From: an uncultured Pelagibacteraceae bacterium
Lineage (GTDB): Bacteria; Pseudomonadota; Alphaproteobacteria; Pelagibacterales; Pelagibacteraceae
Length of the DNA stretch: 59,955 bases
Direction: 5' to 3'
NCBI GenBank assembly: GCA_902607625.1
Contig: CACLKR010000007.1
Span: forward strand, 1 to 59,955
In this document: positions 56,657-59,955 of the stretch, one piece after another
Numbering within the stretch: the first letter of the stretch is position 1
Layout of the letters: each line of letters opens with the position of its first letter
The notes under the pieces: generated by a model
The model's input: the letters and a program-made list of their open reading frames with translations, nothing else
The model's database searches: none
Told to the model about the DNA's origin: nothing
Made by a program: the position numbers and the translations under genes

Positions 56657-57990
56657 TAGAAAGTTTCTTTAACTAACCAATTTACATCAAAGTCAGAATT
56701 AATGAATTTTTTATGGTTTAATATTTTTTTATGTAAATCGATAGTGGTAGTAATACCTTCTATTACAAACTCGTTTAAAGATCTCCGTAGTCTTTGTATA
56801 GCTTCCTCCCTGTCTCTACCTTGGCAAATAAGTTTGCAAATTAAGCTGTCATAGTATGGAGTTATTTTACAACCTTGAAATATGGCTCCATCTACTCTAG
56901 TTCTAAAACCAGAAGGTTGATGACATACATTAATTGTTCCAGGGCTTGGTTGAAAATTTTTACTTGGATCTTCAGCATTTATTCGACATTCAATAACATG
57001 ACCTCTGAAAGTTATATCAGACTGTTTTAGTGATGTTTTACCTTTAGAAGCGATTTTTATTTGTTCTTTGACTATATCTATGCCACCTCTAATTTCGGAA
57101 ACCGGATGTTCTACTTGAATTCTAGTGTTCATTTCTAGAAAAAAAAATTTTCCATTATCGTACATAAATTCAACAGTTCCCGCTCCCTCATAATTTAGCT
57201 TGCTTACCATCTTTACAGTTCTATTTAATAAATCTTGTCTTGTTTTTTCTTCTAATACTGGACTTGGAGATTCTTCAATAAGTTTCTGATGTTTTCGTTG
57301 TACAGTACAGTCTCTTTCTCCCAAGTGTAGTGTTGTTTTTTTATCCGATAATATTTGTACTTCGATATGTCTTGGTTTTTCAAAATATTTTTCTATATAA
57401 ACTTCATCATTTGCGAAGTATTTCTTTGCCTCCTGTCTAGCTAGGGAAAGAGCTGAAGCAAGTTCTTTTTCGTTTTCAACAAGTTTCATTCCTTTTCCTC
57501 CTCCTCCAGCAGAAGCTTTAATTAAAACGGGGTAGCCAATTCTTGAGGAAATTTTTTTTGCTTCTTCTAAAGAATTAACATTTTCATCTGATCCTTCAAT
57601 GATAGGAAGTCCAAGTTTTTTTGCAATTTTTTTTGCTTCAATTTTGTTTCCCATTTTTTTCATTATTTCTGAACTAGGACCAATGAATTTTATCTTACTT
57701 TTGTTAACAATTTCTGCAAAGTGATAATTTTCTGATAAAAATCCATATCCTGGATGGATAGCATCTGCTCCAGTCACATCTGCTGCAGACATAATAGCAC
57801 CTATATTTAAATAACTATTTTGAGGTTTGTGAGAGCCTATACAGATACTTTCATCCGCCAATCTTACATGCATTGAATCTAAGTCAACATCTGAGTGAAT
57901 TGCTACAGTTGGAATATTTAATTCTTTACACGCTCTAATTATGCGAACCGCTATTTCCCCACGGTTAGCAACTAAAATTTTATTAAACAT
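56653..57990 (-). CDS. accC: Acetyl-CoA carboxylase, biotin carboxylase subunit
   Basis: A 445-residue ATP-grasp enzyme that carboxylates biotin on AccB. FNKILVANRGEIAVRIIRA at the start, the Gly-rich KASAGGGGKGMK, the RKHQKLIEE motif and FLEMNTRIQVEHPVSE are all in place. It follows accB with a one-base overlap (stop and start share A). Confidence 0.97.
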   Translation of the reverse strand: MFNKILVANRGEIAVRIIRACKELNIPTVAIHSDVDLDSMHVRLADESICIGSHKPQNSYLNIGAIMSAADVTGADAIHPGYGFLSENYHFAEIVNKSKIKFIGPSSEIMKKMGNKIEAKKIAKKLGLPIIEGSDENVNSLEEAKKISSRIGYPVLIKASAGGGGKGMKLVENEKELASALSLARQEAKKYFANDEVYIEKYFEKPRHIEVQILSDKKTTLHLGERDCTVQRKHQKLIEESPSPVLEEKTRQDLLNRTVKMVSKLNYEGAGTVEFMYDNGKFFFLEMNTRIQVEHPVSEIRGGIDIVKEQIKIASKGKTSLKQSDITFRGHVIECRINAEDPSKNFQPSPGTINVCHQPSGFRTRVDGAIFQGCKITPYYDSLICKLICQGRDREEAIQRLRRSLNEFVIEGITTTIDLHKKILNHKKFINSDFDVNWLVKETFY

Positions 57991-58397
57991 TATTTAACTG
58001 TAATAAGAGGTTGGCCAAATTCAACAGGCTCACCATCCTTAACTAAAATTTTACTGACAGTACCATCTTGAGTTGAAGGAACATGATTCATAGTTTTCAT
58101 TGCTTCAATAATCATTATAGTTTGTCCTTTTTTTACTTTTTGACCCAATTCTATAAATTTTTTTGCACCAGGCTCTGAAGCTAGATATGCAGTTCCTACT
58201 ATAGGAGAAGTAACATGAATACCATTATCTTCAATAGTTAATTGTTTTTTATTTATTTCGGTAGATATGATGCTTGAATTGTTTATAGATCGAGAAACTT
58301 TTACTTTTGTAGTTCCTTCAGCATACTCAATTTCACTTAAATTAAATTCTTTTAAATATCCAGTAAGTTCTTGAATGATTTTTTTATCTATCTTCAT
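57990..58397 (-). CDS. accB: Biotin carboxyl carrier protein of acetyl-CoA carboxylase
   Basis: A 135-residue carrier. An N-terminal helical part (1-45) and a linker precede the biotinyl domain; the biotinylated Lys101 is in IIEAMKTMNH. The domain also has SPIVGTAYLASEPGA, with the thumb characteristic of AccB. It is preceded by aroQ, one base away, as in many proteobacteria. Confidence 0.96.
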   Translation of the reverse strand: MKIDKKIIQELTGYLKEFNLSEIEYAEGTTKVKVSRSINNSSIISTEINKKQLTIEDNGIHVTSPIVGTAYLASEPGAKKFIELGQKVKKGQTIMIIEAMKTMNHVPSTQDGTVSKILVKDGEPVEFGQPLITVK

Positions 58398-58398
58398 A

Positions 58399-58839
58399 TT
58401 ATTTATTAATAATTTCCTTAATAGAATCTAAAGCCATAATATATCCTTTTATACCGAATCCACAAATAATTCCTTTTGCAGCATTGCTTATTAAAGATTT
58501 TTTTCTAAATTCTTCACGATTATATATATTTGTTATATGAACTTCTATTGTAGGTAATTTGATTGCCAAAAGGGCATCTAGAATTGCGACTGAAGTATGT
58601 GTATAGCCTGCAGCATTAATAATTATTCCATCAAAAACACCTTTTGCCTTTTGTATTATTGTGACAATTTCTCCTTCAATGTTGGATTGATAAAATTTTA
58701 TTTCAATATCAATTGATTTAGAGTGGGATTCACAATTTTTTTTGACTTCTTCAAGAGTAACTTTGCCATATTTAGATTCTTCTCGCTCACCAAGAAGATT
58801 TAAATTAGGTCCATTTATTATTAGTATTTTTTTTGTCAT
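58399..58839 (-). CDS. aroQ: 3-dehydroquinate dehydratase, type II
   Basis: A 146-residue shikimate-pathway enzyme. ILIINGPNLNLLGERE carries the catalytic Tyr/Arg region nearby (YGKVTLEEV), then SNIEGEIV, INAAGYTHTSVAI and VEVHITN-like VHITNIYNREEFRKKS. Starts of aroQ and thiS are only 17 bases apart and divergent. Confidence 0.95.
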   Translation of the reverse strand: MTKKILIINGPNLNLLGEREESKYGKVTLEEVKKNCESHSKSIDIEIKFYQSNIEGEIVTIIQKAKGVFDGIIINAAGYTHTSVAILDALLAIKLPTIEVHITNIYNREEFRKKSLISNAAKGIICGFGIKGYIMALDSIKEIINK

Positions 58840-58856
58840 TTAAATAAGTTAAAATA

Positions 58857-59081
58857 ATGCAAATGAATAACTTAAATGTGGCAAAAATACAATTAAATGG
58901 AGATCTCCATGAAATAAGTGATGGTACTAATTTAAATGAACTATTAAATAACCTTAAAATACAAAAGAATAAGGTGGCTATAGAAGTAAACGGTGAGATT
59001 GTTGAAAAAAACAAATATTCAAATCTAATTTTGAAGAAAGATGACAAAGTGGAGATAGTTCATTTTATTGGAGGAGGTTAA
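58857..59081 (+). CDS. thiS: Sulfur carrier protein ThiS
   Basis: A 74-residue ubiquitin-fold protein ending in Gly-Gly-Gly ([10 protein letters not shown]), the C-terminus that is thiocarboxylated. [17 protein letters not shown] and [12 protein letters not shown] are typical. The start may be at 58857 or at the Met two codons later (58863). It delivers sulfur to ThiG for the thiazole of thiamine. The ultra-short upstream gap leaves no room for a TPP riboswitch. Confidence 0.93.
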   Translation: MQMNNLNVAKIQLNGDLHEISDGTNLNELLNNLKIQKNKVAIEVNGEIVEKNKYSNLILKKDDKVEIVHFIGGG

Positions 59082-59086
59082 ATTTT

Positions 59087-59857
59087 ATGGAAGATGTTTT
59101 TACGATAGCTAATAGAAATTTTAATTCAAGATTAATTGTTGGCACAGGAAAATATAAAAATTTTGAAGAAACAGCAAAAGCAGTTAAAGCATCGGGAGCA
59201 GATATTGTTACAGTTGCAGTTCGAAGGGTAAATATTTTAGACAAAGATCAACCTTTATTAATGGATTATCTGGACCCAAAATCTATTACGTATCTCCCAA
59301 ATACCGCAGGATGTTATTCATCAGAAGAAGCTTTAAGAACGTTAAGATTAGCTAGAGAAATAGGTGGTTGGAGATTAGTAAAACTAGAAGTCCTTGGAGA
59401 TAAAAAAACATTGTATCCAAATATGATTGAAACAATTAAGTCGACAGAAGTTTTAGTTAAAGAAGGTTTTGAGGTTATGGTTTATTGCACCGACGATCCA
59501 ATTTTATCTAAAAAAATAGAAGATGTTGGTGCTTGTGCTATTATGCCATTAGGAGCTCCTATAGGCTCGGGTCTCGGCTTACAAAATAAAATAAATATAA
59601 AACTAATTAAGGAGCAATCAGCTGTACCAGTTATAGTTGATGCGGGAGTTGGTACTGCCTCAGACGCAACTATTGCAATGGAATTAGGTTGTGATGGTGT
59701 TTTAATTAATACTGCAATTGCTGAAGCTAAAAATACAATTTTGATGGCAGAAGCTATGAAACATGCTGTAATAGCTGGCAGAAAAGCCTTTAAGGCAGGG
59801 AGAATGAAAAAGAGAAAGTATGGAAGTGCATCTTCTCCACAAAATAATTTAATTTAA
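59087..59857 (+). CDS. thiG: Thiazole synthase ThiG
   Basis: A 256-residue barrel enzyme that builds the thiazole phosphate from deoxyxylulose phosphate, dehydroglycine and ThiS thiocarboxylate. The Schiff-base Lys99 is in [32 protein letters not shown] and [13 protein letters not shown] are conserved. It follows thiS after 5 bases. The 98 bases downstream to the window end hold no gene or clear terminator. Confidence 0.96.
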   Translation: MEDVFTIANRNFNSRLIVGTGKYKNFEETAKAVKASGADIVTVAVRRVNILDKDQPLLMDYLDPKSITYLPNTAGCYSSEEALRTLRLAREIGGWRLVKLEVLGDKKTLYPNMIETIKSTEVLVKEGFEVMVYCTDDPILSKKIEDVGACAIMPLGAPIGSGLGLQNKINIKLIKEQSAVPVIVDAGVGTASDATIAMELGCDGVLINTAIAEAKNTILMAEAMKHAVIAGRKAFKAGRMKKRKYGSASSPQNNLI

Positions 59858-59955
59858 ATATTTATAAAAATTAATAATTTATTACCTATCTATTTACAAA
59901 ATTATTTTTTTTTATTTTAGAATAGTATTTGAATTTTTTCTTAAATTTACCAGCT

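Noticed and set aside
58840-58856. TPP riboswitch upstream of thiS-thiG
   Set aside because: Only 17 bases separate the divergent aroQ and thiS starts, and the neighbouring coding sequence shows no thi-box.

Overview
The window is strongly AT-rich chromosomal DNA from a free-living alphaproteobacterium with a very compact genome. No stretch longer than about 200 bases lacks a gene, and neighbouring genes often overlap by 4-20 bases. Several traits point to Alphaproteobacteria: an NDUFA12 homologue of complex I, a eukaryote-like NADP isocitrate dehydrogenase, a single-cysteine DksA, a GTTC-N7-GTTC LexA-type box before umuDC, and a stand-alone C-terminal class II ribonucleotide reductase domain. 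Base composition, compaction and gene order suggest SAR11/Pelagibacterales or a close streamlined marine lineage. This is inference; no 16S gene is present. I see no transposase, integrase, phage gene, CRISPR array or toxin-antitoxin pair.

Layout. Bases 1-7200 hold the end of a betaine/proline-type ABC permease, an iron alcohol dehydrogenase, a nadA-nadC-amidotransferase operon, tRNA-Leu(GAG), a DjlA-like co-chaperone, an adenine/adenosine deaminase and YgfZ. Bases 7.2-12.9 kb carry dihydroorotase, propionyl-CoA synthetase, a ferredoxin with its reductase, a glutathione transferase and dksA. Bases 13-17 kb are the most accessory-like part: two lipid-linked-sugar glycosyltransferases and an SOS-type umuDC operon. 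Bases 17-27 kb carry a GFA protein, a plant-type glycerate kinase, tolC, recA, alaS (interrupted by a one-base frameshift), icd, psd-pssA and rlmE.

Bases 27-37.4 kb hold a TPR protein-panB-TPR-bamB operon facing a long operon, rpsF-rpsR-rplI-dnaB-RND exporter-cvpA-purF. Bases 37.4-47.6 kb hold fabD-fabG-acpP-gmk facing lptF-lptG-lptD-surA-pdxA-ksgA, so fatty-acid synthesis, LPS export and outer-membrane protein folding sit together. Bases 47.7-60 kb hold pepA-ndk, purM-purN, a DUF2066-hda-aspS operon, the ribonucleotide-reductase tail protein, NDUFA12-DUF2155, aroQ-accB-accC and thiS-thiG.

Most of the window is core housekeeping. The points that stand out are the alaS frameshift in an A8 tract, the orphan ribonucleotide-reductase domain with a distinct N-terminus, putative LexA operators on both umuD and recA, and purM and a DUF2066 gene whose divergent start codons share one CATG. 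Smaller oddities are a 12-bp tandem repeat in bamB and long in-frame poly-A tracts. I found no clear new multi-gene system.
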